Positions 25,105 through 32,522 of a stretch of 64,000 nt of DNA are shown one piece after another. The translations under genes and the position numbers were made by a program. The first letter of the stretch is position 1; the number at the start of each line of letters is the position of its first letter. The notes under the pieces are model-generated. The model worked only from the letters and a program-made list of their open reading frames with translations. It did not search any database and was not told the origin of the DNA. Origin of the DNA: Myxococcota bacterium (GTDB lineage: Bacteria; Myxococcota_A; UBA796); NCBI GenBank assembly GCA_029251165.1, contig JAQXDW010000151.1, forward strand, positions 62,001-126,000. Direction: 5' to 3'.

Positions 25105-27045
25105 CTACTTGTAGCTGCGCTGCGAGGGCTGGACGTATCGGAAGGACAGCTCTTCCTTGTGGAGCTTGGGATCGACACCGACCCCATTGAACTCCCATGC
25201 CGCGACGTAGGAGTAGTCCTCGTCGTTGCGCTTGGCTTCGCCTTCTTCCGTCTGGTGCTCGAGTCGGAAGTGACCACCACAAGACTCCTCACGATCGAGG
25301 GCGTCGAGCAGCATGACGTCGGCGAACTCCAGGAAATCAGCCACGCGAGCGGCCTTCTCCAGGGACTGGTTCAGCGAAGCACCGGAGCCAGGAACGCTGA
25401 CGTTGTTCCAGAACTCCTCGCGGATCTCGGGAAGAAGCTCGCGGGCCTTGGTGAGCCCCTCGCGATCCCGCGCCATTCCGCAGTTGTCCCAGATGAGCAG
25501 ACCAAGCTCCCGGTGGAAGCTGTCTGCCGAGCGCTTGCCGTTGATGTTGAGCAGCTTGTTGAGCCGGTCGTTGACCTGCTCCTCAGCACCCTTGAACTCG
25601 GCGTTGTCGGTGGAGTGGTCCTGGACGCCTTCCTTGGCGAGGTAGTGGCCAATGGTGTAGGGCAGGACGAAGTAGCCGTCGGCCAGTCCCTGCATCAGCG
25701 CGCTGGCACCGAGGCGGTTGGCGCCGTGGTCAGAGAAGTTTGCCTCTCCGATCACGAACAGGCCCGGCAGGTTGCTCATGAGGTTGTAGTCAACCCACAG
25801 ACCGCCCATCGTGTAGTGACTGGCGGGGTAGATCCGCATCGGGACCGTGTAGGGAGAGTCTCCGGTGATGCGCTCATACATCTCGAAGAGGTTTCCGTAG
25901 CGAGACTCGACCGTCGACTTCCCGAGGCGACCGATCGCTTCGGAGAAGTCGAGGTACACACCGCGGCCGTGGTAGGCGATGCCGCGCCCCTCATCGCAGG
26001 CCTTCTTGGCTGCACGGGAGGCGACGTCGCGGGGGACGAGGTTTCCAAACGTCGGGTAGCGACGCTCGAGATAGTAGTCCCGCTCAGCCTCAGGGATGTC
26101 GTTGGGGCTGCGGCCGGTCTTGTGAACGGACTCGTCCCAGCAGTCTTCCTTGTTCTTGGGCACCCACACCCGGCCGTCGTTTCGCAGCGACTCGCTCATG
26201 AGCGTGAGCTTGGACTGGTAGTCCCCCGAGACCGGAATGCAGGTCGGGTGGATCTGGGTGTAGCAGGGGTTGGCGAAGAAGGCGCCGCGCTTGCTCGCCC
26301 GCCAGGCTGCGGTGACGTTGCAGTTCATGGCGTTGGTGGAGAGGAAGAAGACGTTGCCGTAGCCGCCGCTCGCCAGAACCACGGCGTCTGCACCGTAGCT
26401 GGTGATCTTTCCGGTGACGAGGTCGCGAACCACGATGCCGCGGGCCTTGCCGTCGATGACCACGACATCGAGCATCTCGGTGCGGGGGAACATCGTGATC
26501 TTGCCGGCCTGCACCATCCGGGCGTGGGCCTGGTAGGCACCGAGCAGCAGCTGCTGGCCGGTCTGACCCTTGGCGTAGAAGGTCCGGGAGACCAGCGCAC
26601 CGCCGAAGCTTCGGTTGGCGAGGAGGCCGCCGTACTCGCGGGCGAACGGGACACCCTGCGCAGCAGCCTGGTCGATGATGTTCACGCTGACCTGCGAGAG
26701 CCGGTAGACGTTCTCTTCGCGGGAGCGAAAGTCGCCGCCCTTGACCGTATCGTAGAACAGCCGGTAGACGCTGTCGCCGTCGTTCTGGTAGTTCTTCGCC
26801 GCGTTGATGCCGCCCTGCGCTGCGATGGAGTGCGCGCGTCGGGGGCTGTCCTGGAAGCAGAAGTTCAGGACGTTGTAGCCAAGCTCACCCATCGTCGCGG
26901 CAGCCGAGGCTCCAGCGAGACCGGTCCCGACCACGATGACGGTGAACTTCCGCTTGTTGGCTGGGTTGACAACCTTGATGTCGAAGCGATGGCGATCCCA
27001 GGCGGTCTCGATGTCACCGGTGGGTGCATTGGATTTCAGTGTCAT
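25105..27045 (-). CDS. sdhA: Succinate dehydrogenase/fumarate reductase flavoprotein subunit
   Basis: Protein of 646 aa. It oxidises succinate to fumarate at the covalently bound FAD. The dinucleotide motif VIVVGTGLAGASAAATMGELG is near residue 35, the FAD-His region is RRAHSIAAQGGINAAKN, and the substrate and proton-path blocks are HPTCIPVSGDYQSKL and HYTMGGLWVDY. ATG 27045 overlaps the sdhC stop by 4 nt; an in-frame extension upstream would lie inside sdhC and is rejected. The complex feeds quinone in the TCA cycle. Confidence 0.95.
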   Translation of the reverse strand: MTLKSNAPTGDIETAWDRHRFDIKVVNPANKRKFTVIVVGTGLAGASAAATMGELGYNVLNFCFQDSPRRAHSIAAQGGINAAKNYQNDGDSVYRLFYDTVKGGDFRSREENVYRLSQVSVNIIDQAAAQGVPFAREYGGLLANRSFGGALVSRTFYAKGQTGQQLLLGAYQAHARMVQAGKITMFPRTEMLDVVVIDGKARGIVVRDLVTGKITSYGADAVVLASGGYGNVFFLSTNAMNCNVTAAWRASKRGAFFANPCYTQIHPTCIPVSGDYQSKLTLMSESLRNDGRVWVPKNKEDCWDESVHKTGRSPNDIPEAERDYYLERRYPTFGNLVPRDVASRAAKKACDEGRGIAYHGRGVYLDFSEAIGRLGKSTVESRYGNLFEMYERITGDSPYTVPMRIYPASHYTMGGLWVDYNLMSNLPGLFVIGEANFSDHGANRLGASALMQGLADGYFVLPYTIGHYLAKEGVQDHSTDNAEFKGAEEQVNDRLNKLLNINGKRSADSFHRELGLLIWDNCGMARDREGLTKARELLPEIREEFWNNVSVPGSGASLNQSLEKAARVADFLEFADVMLLDALDREESCGGHFRLEHQTEEGEAKRNDEDYSYVAAWEFNGVGVDPKLHKEELSFRYVQPSQRSYK

Positions 27046-27692
27046 TTGAGCAACCCAGCGAGGATGGCGAGCGGCATGAAGACATTGCCGCCGACAATGG
27101 TGAGGGTGAGCGCGGTCGCAGCACCGCGTGCGAGCCGGTCGTAGCGCGGATTGGAGACGCCCAGAGTGCGGAACATGCTCCACAGCCCGTGGAACAGGTG
27201 AACCCCAAGGAGCACGTTGCAGACCATGTAGACGATCGCGACGACGGGATTGGCGAACGCCGTGGTGACGTTGTGGTAGACGTCGCCCTGGATGTAGTCG
27301 CTGTGGACCGTTCCAGCGGTGAGGTGCAGGAGGTGGTAGATGATGAAGCCAAGCACCACCACACCGCTCAGCCGCATGCCAGTCTCGACCCGCTTCGAGC
27401 GGTTGAGCTTGCGGTAGCCCTCCGGACGAGCAGCCATCGAGCGCCGGGTGAGCGTGACCGCTGCATGGATGTGGGCGAGGATGATCCCGATCAGCCCAAG
27501 CCGGACTGGCCACAGCACTGTCGGATGGTCATGGAGCATCTTGGCGTAGTCATTGATGATCTCAGCCCCCCAGAAGATCTGAAGGTTGCCGACCAGGTGG
27601 CCTAAAAGAAAGCCGAACATCGCAAAGCCCGTGAGGGCCATGACGACCTTGAGGCCAATGTTTGAAGTGTAGAAGCGGAGAATCCAGCTCAT
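27042..27692 (-). CDS. sdhC: Succinate dehydrogenase cytochrome b558-type membrane subunit
   Basis: Protein of 216 aa with five hydrophobic segments (about 12-35, 58-78, 100-125, 150-175, 190-212). His residues in GHLVGNLQIF, AHIHAAVTL, YHLLHLT and GVHLFHGLW are the expected ligands for two hemes. It anchors SdhAB and reduces menaquinone. It starts the operon sdhC-sdhA-sdhB. The family is the single-subunit b558 type found in Bacteroidota, Bacillus and delta-type bacteria. Confidence 0.93.
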   Translation of the reverse strand: MSWILRFYTSNIGLKVVMALTGFAMFGFLLGHLVGNLQIFWGAEIINDYAKMLHDHPTVLWPVRLGLIGIILAHIHAAVTLTRRSMAARPEGYRKLNRSKRVETGMRLSGVVVLGFIIYHLLHLTAGTVHSDYIQGDVYHNVTTAFANPVVAIVYMVCNVLLGVHLFHGLWSMFRTLGVSNPRYDRLARGAATALTLTIVGGNVFMPLAILAGLLK

Positions 27693-28499
27693 CGCGGTAT
27701 CCCTGATCTCGACGTGGCGTGCGCGGGGCGCGGCAGTCTATCGAATTGCGCGGACACACGCTATCACATGCGCCTCCACCGACCCTGGGGTCTTGCATGT
27801 TCTCTCCCACGCACCTCGACCAGTGACAAACGAGAAAATCTCGCGGTGCCATTACCTGAGCTAATGTCTCGTCCTCAACGAATGTACTGAAGCAGTCACG
27901 CCTCCTCACCCTCCGGCCAGTCAGCAAACGGCCCATATCCGCTGTCGGGGTCCCCCCCTCGACGAACAGATCGTCGCGGCACTCCCCCTAAGAGGCTGCA
28001 CTGGAGGTCACTCACGGTGCGTCTGTGACGGCCTCGGTGCACTCCAGAGTGCGACGGCATCGGCGGTCGAGGCATTCGCTCACTCCTCGGGGGACAGCAC
28101 GGCGTCAAGCCGATCTCGCTGCGGTCGCTTCTGGCCCACCCGATGTGAGCGGTGCTCCAGGTGGCGTCACGGTCTGATGGCTGAACCAAGAGGGATGGGG
28201 TGGTGTCTTGGGTGATCCAGGGGTGGTGCATTGGGTGATTCAATTGTCAGGGCGCTCTGAACGGTTCTCTGCAGAGCCGACCCAGCCGTGGCATGCACGA
28301 GCATCCCCGGGGATCCCTCGCCGTTCCTGTATGTCGGCTTCGCCATTCCACATCGCCCGCCGTACATCCGACAGGCTCCGCCGCGACCACAAGCCTGACC
28401 GGCGCGCATCAGCATCCACAGCATGGCGCGCTCCCGGGAGGCTATGCCAGCGTGTTCGTGAGGGATACACTCAGCCCTCCCACACACCACGAGTCTGAC
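27693..28499. other. 807-nt intergenic region between sdhC and the EF-hand-like gene
   Basis: Divergent gap that should hold the sdhCAB promoter on the minus strand. An open frame at 28243-27896 (minus) has an Arg/Pro/Ser composition without recognisable pattern and I do not call it. No clear promoter box, repeat or RNA fold is seen. Confidence 0.5.
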
Positions 28500-29249
28500 A
28501 TGCCCACACGAGACACCGCCCTTGCCGCCTATGATCACGTCGCCTCGCTTCTGATCGCGGGCGGAGACGATGCCGGCGTGAGTCGCGAGCAGGCCCACGC
28601 GCTCGTCAGCGCGCTTCGCAAAGACGGTCGCGGCACGGAGGCCCTCGCGGCCAACAGCCTGTTCACCATGGTCAATCACATCGATCACGAGAAGCAGACG
28701 CACATCACCCGCGCACACCTCGACCGGGCGCGGGCCTACTTCGCCCGAAAGATCTTCGCGCGCGGTGGGGACATCACTCCTGCCGAGGTCGGCCAGCTCC
28801 CGCCCACCCTGCGTGCGCTCCTGGAGATCGGGGAATTCCAGACCCGCGCCGGCCAGCCCGGTCGCATCGCACACCGCATCCCCCGGCGAGGAATGGACCA
28901 CACTGCTGCCATCCTGCGCTCTCTGGCGCGCCCCGACGATGCCATCACCCGCGCCGACCGTGATCTTGCCGTCTATGAGCTCTATGAGCAGGGGCGCGGC
29001 ACCGAGGCGCTGGCGGTCCGCTTCTTCTTCAACTTCATCGATCACCGCCACGGCAAGATCATGGAGCAGATCACTGTCCAGGAGATCGACGACGCAGTGA
29101 ACTACTCCGATCTTCGGCTGCTGCGAAAGAAGGACACCGACAACAACGGCTACTCCCGCGACGAGATCAAGAAGTTCTCCACGACCGCCCGCGCCTTCCT
29201 CCGCGTCGGCCAGATGATCGAGGCTGGCCTCGTCACAGCAGAGAAATGA
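28500..29249 (+). CDS. Duplicated-domain protein with EF-hand-like loop, unknown function
   Basis: Protein of 249 aa without signal peptide. It is an internal duplication with a period of about 122 residues: GRGTEALAANSLFTMVNHIDH at 43-63 is echoed by GRGTEALAVRFFFNFIDH at 165-182, and GDITPAEVGQLPPTLRALLEIG at 90-111 by NNGYSRDEIKKFSTTARAFLRVG at 215-237. The second copy has DTDNNGYSRDE, an EF-hand-like loop whose last acidic ligand is shifted by one. The first copy lacks it. Calcium binding is possible. The ATG at 28500 is chosen because the in-frame upstream part is unlike the rest. Stop overlaps the next ATG by 4 nt. Confidence 0.7.
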   Translation: MPTRDTALAAYDHVASLLIAGGDDAGVSREQAHALVSALRKDGRGTEALAANSLFTMVNHIDHEKQTHITRAHLDRARAYFARKIFARGGDITPAEVGQLPPTLRALLEIGEFQTRAGQPGRIAHRIPRRGMDHTAAILRSLARPDDAITRADRDLAVYELYEQGRGTEALAVRFFFNFIDHRHGKIMEQITVQEIDDAVNYSDLRLLRKKDTDNNGYSRDEIKKFSTTARAFLRVGQMIEAGLVTAEK

Positions 29250-30052
29250 CGCGGGGCGTGCAGATCACACTCGGCATCCTCCTCAGCCTGTACCTCATCG
29301 CAGCGGTCGTCCTGAGTCGGGTGCAGGAGCACCTGCTGTTCCCCGCTCCGACCATTCCTGGGGACGATCTCATCGAGATGGCCCGCATCGCCGGAGCCGC
29401 TGAGCTGTTGGTCCCCTCAGAGGAGGAGACCCTCTATGGCTGGCACAGTCCGGCAGGCGGCACCCATGCAGTCCTCTACTTCCACGGCAACGCCAGCTAC
29501 GCCGCCGCGAACATCCTGACAATGCGGGCCGTAAACGCGGCCGGCTGGGACTTCATCTGCGTCTCACCGCGGGGCTATCCCGGCTCCACCGGAGCCCCCT
29601 CTCCAGGCTTTCTACGCGCCGACGCCCTCGCAGCCTGGAGCCATACCACCGAGACGCTCGGCTTCTCGCCGGAGCAGATCGTGCTGCATGGCCGAAGCCT
29701 GGGCGGGGGCATGGCCGGAGAGCTGCTGGCGGAGGTCGCGCCTGGAGGGGTGATCCTGGAGAGCACCTTCCGCTCGATGGCTCGACTGGTGCAGGAGAAG
29801 GTGCCCTACTTCCCGATGGGCCTCATCCTCAAGTACCCGATGCGTACCGAGGAGCGTGACGTGAGCGCCCCGGTGCTCATCCTCCACGGCGACGCCGATG
29901 AGGTGGTCCCCGTCGCCCACGCGCGCGCCCTGGCGGAGCACTTCACCCACGCAGAGTATGTCGAGGTTCCCGGTAAGGGTCACAACGACGGCCTGCTCCA
30001 GGATCCGGTCGCCTCCCGGGCGCTCAGGGCATGGCTGGATTCGCTACGATAA
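29246..30052 (+). CDS. Membrane-anchored alpha/beta hydrolase (BEM46-like)
   Basis: Protein of 268 aa. An N-terminal hydrophobic anchor (about 6-24) is followed by LLFPAP, then AVLYFHGNASY (oxyanion), SPRGYPGSTG, nucleophile elbow HGRSLGGG (Ser about 152), acid in HGDADEVVP and His in GKGHND. All triad residues are present. It resembles the Bem46/ABHD13-like group, whose substrate is unclear. It overlaps the preceding gene by 4 nt and is followed after 25 nt by the carboxypeptidase. Confidence 0.82.
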   Translation: MTRGVQITLGILLSLYLIAAVVLSRVQEHLLFPAPTIPGDDLIEMARIAGAAELLVPSEEETLYGWHSPAGGTHAVLYFHGNASYAAANILTMRAVNAAGWDFICVSPRGYPGSTGAPSPGFLRADALAAWSHTTETLGFSPEQIVLHGRSLGGGMAGELLAEVAPGGVILESTFRSMARLVQEKVPYFPMGLILKYPMRTEERDVSAPVLILHGDADEVVPVAHARALAEHFTHAEYVEVPGKGHNDGLLQDPVASRALRAWLDSLR

Positions 30053-30077
30053 GGGCAGCCATCACGCAGGAGCGACG

Positions 30078-31745
30078 ATGAGCTGGAAGCCGTTTGGTGG
30101 GGAAGACTACTGGGACTTCAACGCGGTGGCCGCCTGGTGTCAGGCGCTGGCCGAGGCTCACCCTGCCTGGGTCCGACTGGAAGACGCCGGCCGCAGCCGC
30201 CACGACCGCCCCCTGATGCTGCTGACCTTTGGCCGACAAGACGGCATGACCGAAGAGCGTCCCGCATTCTGGCTCGATGCCGGCACCCACGCCGTCGAGT
30301 GGACCGGGGTGATGAGCGCGCTGTACACGATGACCAAGTGGATCGAGGGCATCAAGGATGGCTCGCTCGCGGACTGGTTCTCCGACCACACCTGCTACAT
30401 CATGCCCTGCGTCAGCCCCGACGGCTTCCAGGCGATGCACGATGGCCTCCCGTTCCTCCGCAGCACCCTGCGCCCCCCCTCCCCCGGCACCGTTCGCAGC
30501 GGACTGACGCCCGCCGACCTCGACGGCGACGGCGAGATCCGGTGGATGCGCTGGCGGCACCCGGCAGGCCCCTGGGTCCCCGATGCGGACTGCCCGATCA
30601 TGATGCGCCCGCGCACCGTCGACGACGACCCTGCCGATGCCTACTTCGTCTGCACGGAGGGCGAGCTGATCGCCTGGGACGGGGTGAAGTGGATCTCTGC
30701 GAGCCGAGAGTTCGGCCTCGATCTCAACCGCAACTTCCCAGTGGACTGGAAGCCGTTCTCGATGTTCGGCATGGACTCCGGGGACTATCCGGGCAGCGAG
30801 CCCGAGAGCCAGGCGGTCCTGCGCGCGTTCGCCGAGCGCTCAAACATCGCCTCGGCAGTCACCAACCACACCTACACCGGCTGCCTCCTCGCGCCGCCCG
30901 CCAGCGCAGACTCGCCGCTGCCCGACGGCGACGTGGCGATGATGAACCGACTGGCGCACGATGCCGTAGAGGGCACCGACTACAAGGTCTACAAGGTCTA
31001 CCCAGAGTTCATGTACGACCCCAAGAAGCCGATCATCGGCACCTGGGATGACACCATGAGCTGCACCTTCGGGGTCGCAGGCTACACGCTGGAGCTGTGG
31101 GATCCCTACCGGTGGGCCGGGCTCACGGATGTGGTGCCAGTAGACATGTTCCGCGACCCAGACATGACGGTCATCCGAGCCATCCTCAGCAAGTGCATCG
31201 CAGAGGAGATGTACAAGCCCTGGACCGCGTTCGAGCATCCCCAGCTCGGCGCCGTCGAGCTCGGCGGCATCGACTACATGCACACCGTTCGAAATCCGCC
31301 CACGCCGCTGCTCCCAGCGGAGTGCGCGCGTGGGTTTGCGGTCGCCGACCGGGTCCGCCGGGCAGTCCCCTCCGTCCACGGCAGCCTCCAGATCACTGCC
31401 ATCGGCGAGGGCGTCAGCCAGGTCCGCCTCGTGCTCGAGAACGTGGGCGCGCTGCCGACCTCCGGGCTCGCCATCGGTGAGCGCCTCGGGGTCTGCCCGT
31501 CGGTGAGCGCCAGCCTTGAAGCCGAGGGGGTAGAGCTGCTGGAGGGGCCTGCCGACAGGGCGCTCCACCACCTCGACGGCTGGCTGTCCGGCCTCTCCGG
31601 CTTCGGACGCAACCCGATCTACCCCAGCCTCGCCAGCAGGGGACACCGGGCAGCGGCGACCTGGCTGGTGCGCGGCAGCGGCGCAGTCACGGTGCGCTGG
31701 ATCGCGGGCCGAGGCGGCAGCGGCGAGGCTTCCGTTGAGCTCTGA
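30078..31745 (+). CDS. M14-family zinc carboxypeptidase, no signal peptide
   Basis: Protein of 555 aa. The zinc motif HAVEW (usual HxxE) is at about 74, the third ligand is in VTNHTYTG (about 267), and the catalytic Glu is in TLELWDP (about 339). The substrate-binding FGLDLNRNFP matches the family's R-N-x-N/D-R pattern. A C-terminal beta domain of about 150 residues follows. No signal peptide is present, unlike secreted digestive members, so a cytoplasmic peptidase or peptidoglycan-peptide role is possible. The ATG has an AGGAGCGACG leader. Confidence 0.85.
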   Translation: MSWKPFGGEDYWDFNAVAAWCQALAEAHPAWVRLEDAGRSRHDRPLMLLTFGRQDGMTEERPAFWLDAGTHAVEWTGVMSALYTMTKWIEGIKDGSLADWFSDHTCYIMPCVSPDGFQAMHDGLPFLRSTLRPPSPGTVRSGLTPADLDGDGEIRWMRWRHPAGPWVPDADCPIMMRPRTVDDDPADAYFVCTEGELIAWDGVKWISASREFGLDLNRNFPVDWKPFSMFGMDSGDYPGSEPESQAVLRAFAERSNIASAVTNHTYTGCLLAPPASADSPLPDGDVAMMNRLAHDAVEGTDYKVYKVYPEFMYDPKKPIIGTWDDTMSCTFGVAGYTLELWDPYRWAGLTDVVPVDMFRDPDMTVIRAILSKCIAEEMYKPWTAFEHPQLGAVELGGIDYMHTVRNPPTPLLPAECARGFAVADRVRRAVPSVHGSLQITAIGEGVSQVRLVLENVGALPTSGLAIGERLGVCPSVSASLEAEGVELLEGPADRALHHLDGWLSGLSGFGRNPIYPSLASRGHRAAATWLVRGSGAVTVRWIAGRGGSGEASVEL

Positions 31746-32243
31746 GCCCAGACGAGAGCCCTGAGCCCGAACGATGACGCCCAGCATCGCGCTCGGTACA
31801 GCCTCACACCGCCTCCGGTCTGCTTCTGAGCGCGTCTAATTACATGGCTCGACCGAACCTCGTCTTCGATCTCATCGTAGCCTACGCGATCTCCCGCAGA
31901 AGCGATGCGAGACCGAGGAAGTGTCCCTTCACCGTACCGATGTGATGACAGGGCCAGAGCACCTGTCGATGCGTCACGTGCTGGCGCTGCGGATCGTCAG
32001 CCCACGGAGCGGCCGCCCGATGAAGCCTGGCGCGGGTTCTTTCTTCGGGAACCAGCGCGGCTGAGACCGGTGCGTCCGGGGCACATTCGGCGCGGGCTAA
32101 ATCCAGGCCAAATTGCATGAATACCATCTTAGAAAAGACCCATCAAAGTACCACCGATACAGCCCGTTGAGGTTGGCATCGTGTGACCGCTCATCGGCCA
32201 CTGTGTACACAGAAGCGCAAGAAATCCAGAGCACAACCATCAA

Positions 32244-32286
32244 GCGCTCAGGAACAAAACATTATTCGCTCAGACCGAAACATGAG
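32244..32286 (+). repeat. Structured direct repeat, copy 1
   Basis: Forty-three nt nearly identical to 32365-32407 (three differences, last 33 nt identical). Contains GCGCTCA, then CGCTCA, then TGAG that with the following CG completes TGAGCG. Either CGCTCA can pair with the one TGAGCG, so two exclusive hairpins are possible. Function unknown; see findings. Confidence 0.8.
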
Positions 32287-32364
32287 CGGGTCATTTTATT
32301 GTCACCCGAAAAGCAGGGTATCCGCCATCTATCAAGACGTGTGTCTTCAGGAGGCGAGTTGTAG

Positions 32365-32407
32365 GCGCTCAAAGACAAAACATTATTCGCTCAGACCGAA
32401 ACATGAG
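32365..32407 (+). repeat. Structured direct repeat, copy 2
   Basis: Second copy, 121 nt downstream of the first. The hairpin closes as CGCTCA...TGAGTG, so the change from CG to TG is bridged by a G-T pair. It is followed by TTTGTTTTATC, a T-rich run as after an intrinsic terminator. Ends 115 nt before the transporter start. Confidence 0.8.
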
Positions 32408-32522
32408 TGTTTGTTTTATCTATTATACGAAAAAGAAGAGGCGGCCGACGGCGACCGCTGCTCTATCGAATCTGAGCCCTTCAGGGACCCTCACTGAACC
32501 GCTATCCGGGACTTTTGACACC

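Larger units (their letters stand above)
31746..32522. other. 777-nt non-coding region, partly AT-rich, upstream of the SLC4-type transporter
   Basis: The right half (about 32110-32450) has clearly lower GC than the genes around it and carries two structured repeats (listed separately). Open frames at 32127-31882 (minus, 81 aa) and 32113-32364 (plus) have no recognisable pattern and are not called. Confidence 0.6.

Noticed and set aside
24544..27144. 866-codon open frame on the plus strand opposite sdhA/sdhB
   Set aside because: It is the GC-rich antisense shadow of sdhAB, with Val/Gly/Asp-rich composition and no known pattern.
27896..28243. 115-aa minus-strand ORF in the sdhC upstream region
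   Set aside because: Composition is random-like (Arg, Pro, Ser) with no ribosome-binding site or homology that I can recognise.
31882..32127. 81-aa minus-strand ORF in the gap before the SLC4-type gene
   Set aside because: No recognisable pattern, codon use weaker than neighbours; kept only as part of the intergenic description.
32244..32407. The two repeats as att sites or integron attC elements
   Set aside because: No integrase or recombinase gene is nearby and the repeats lie only 121 nt apart with no cargo between them.
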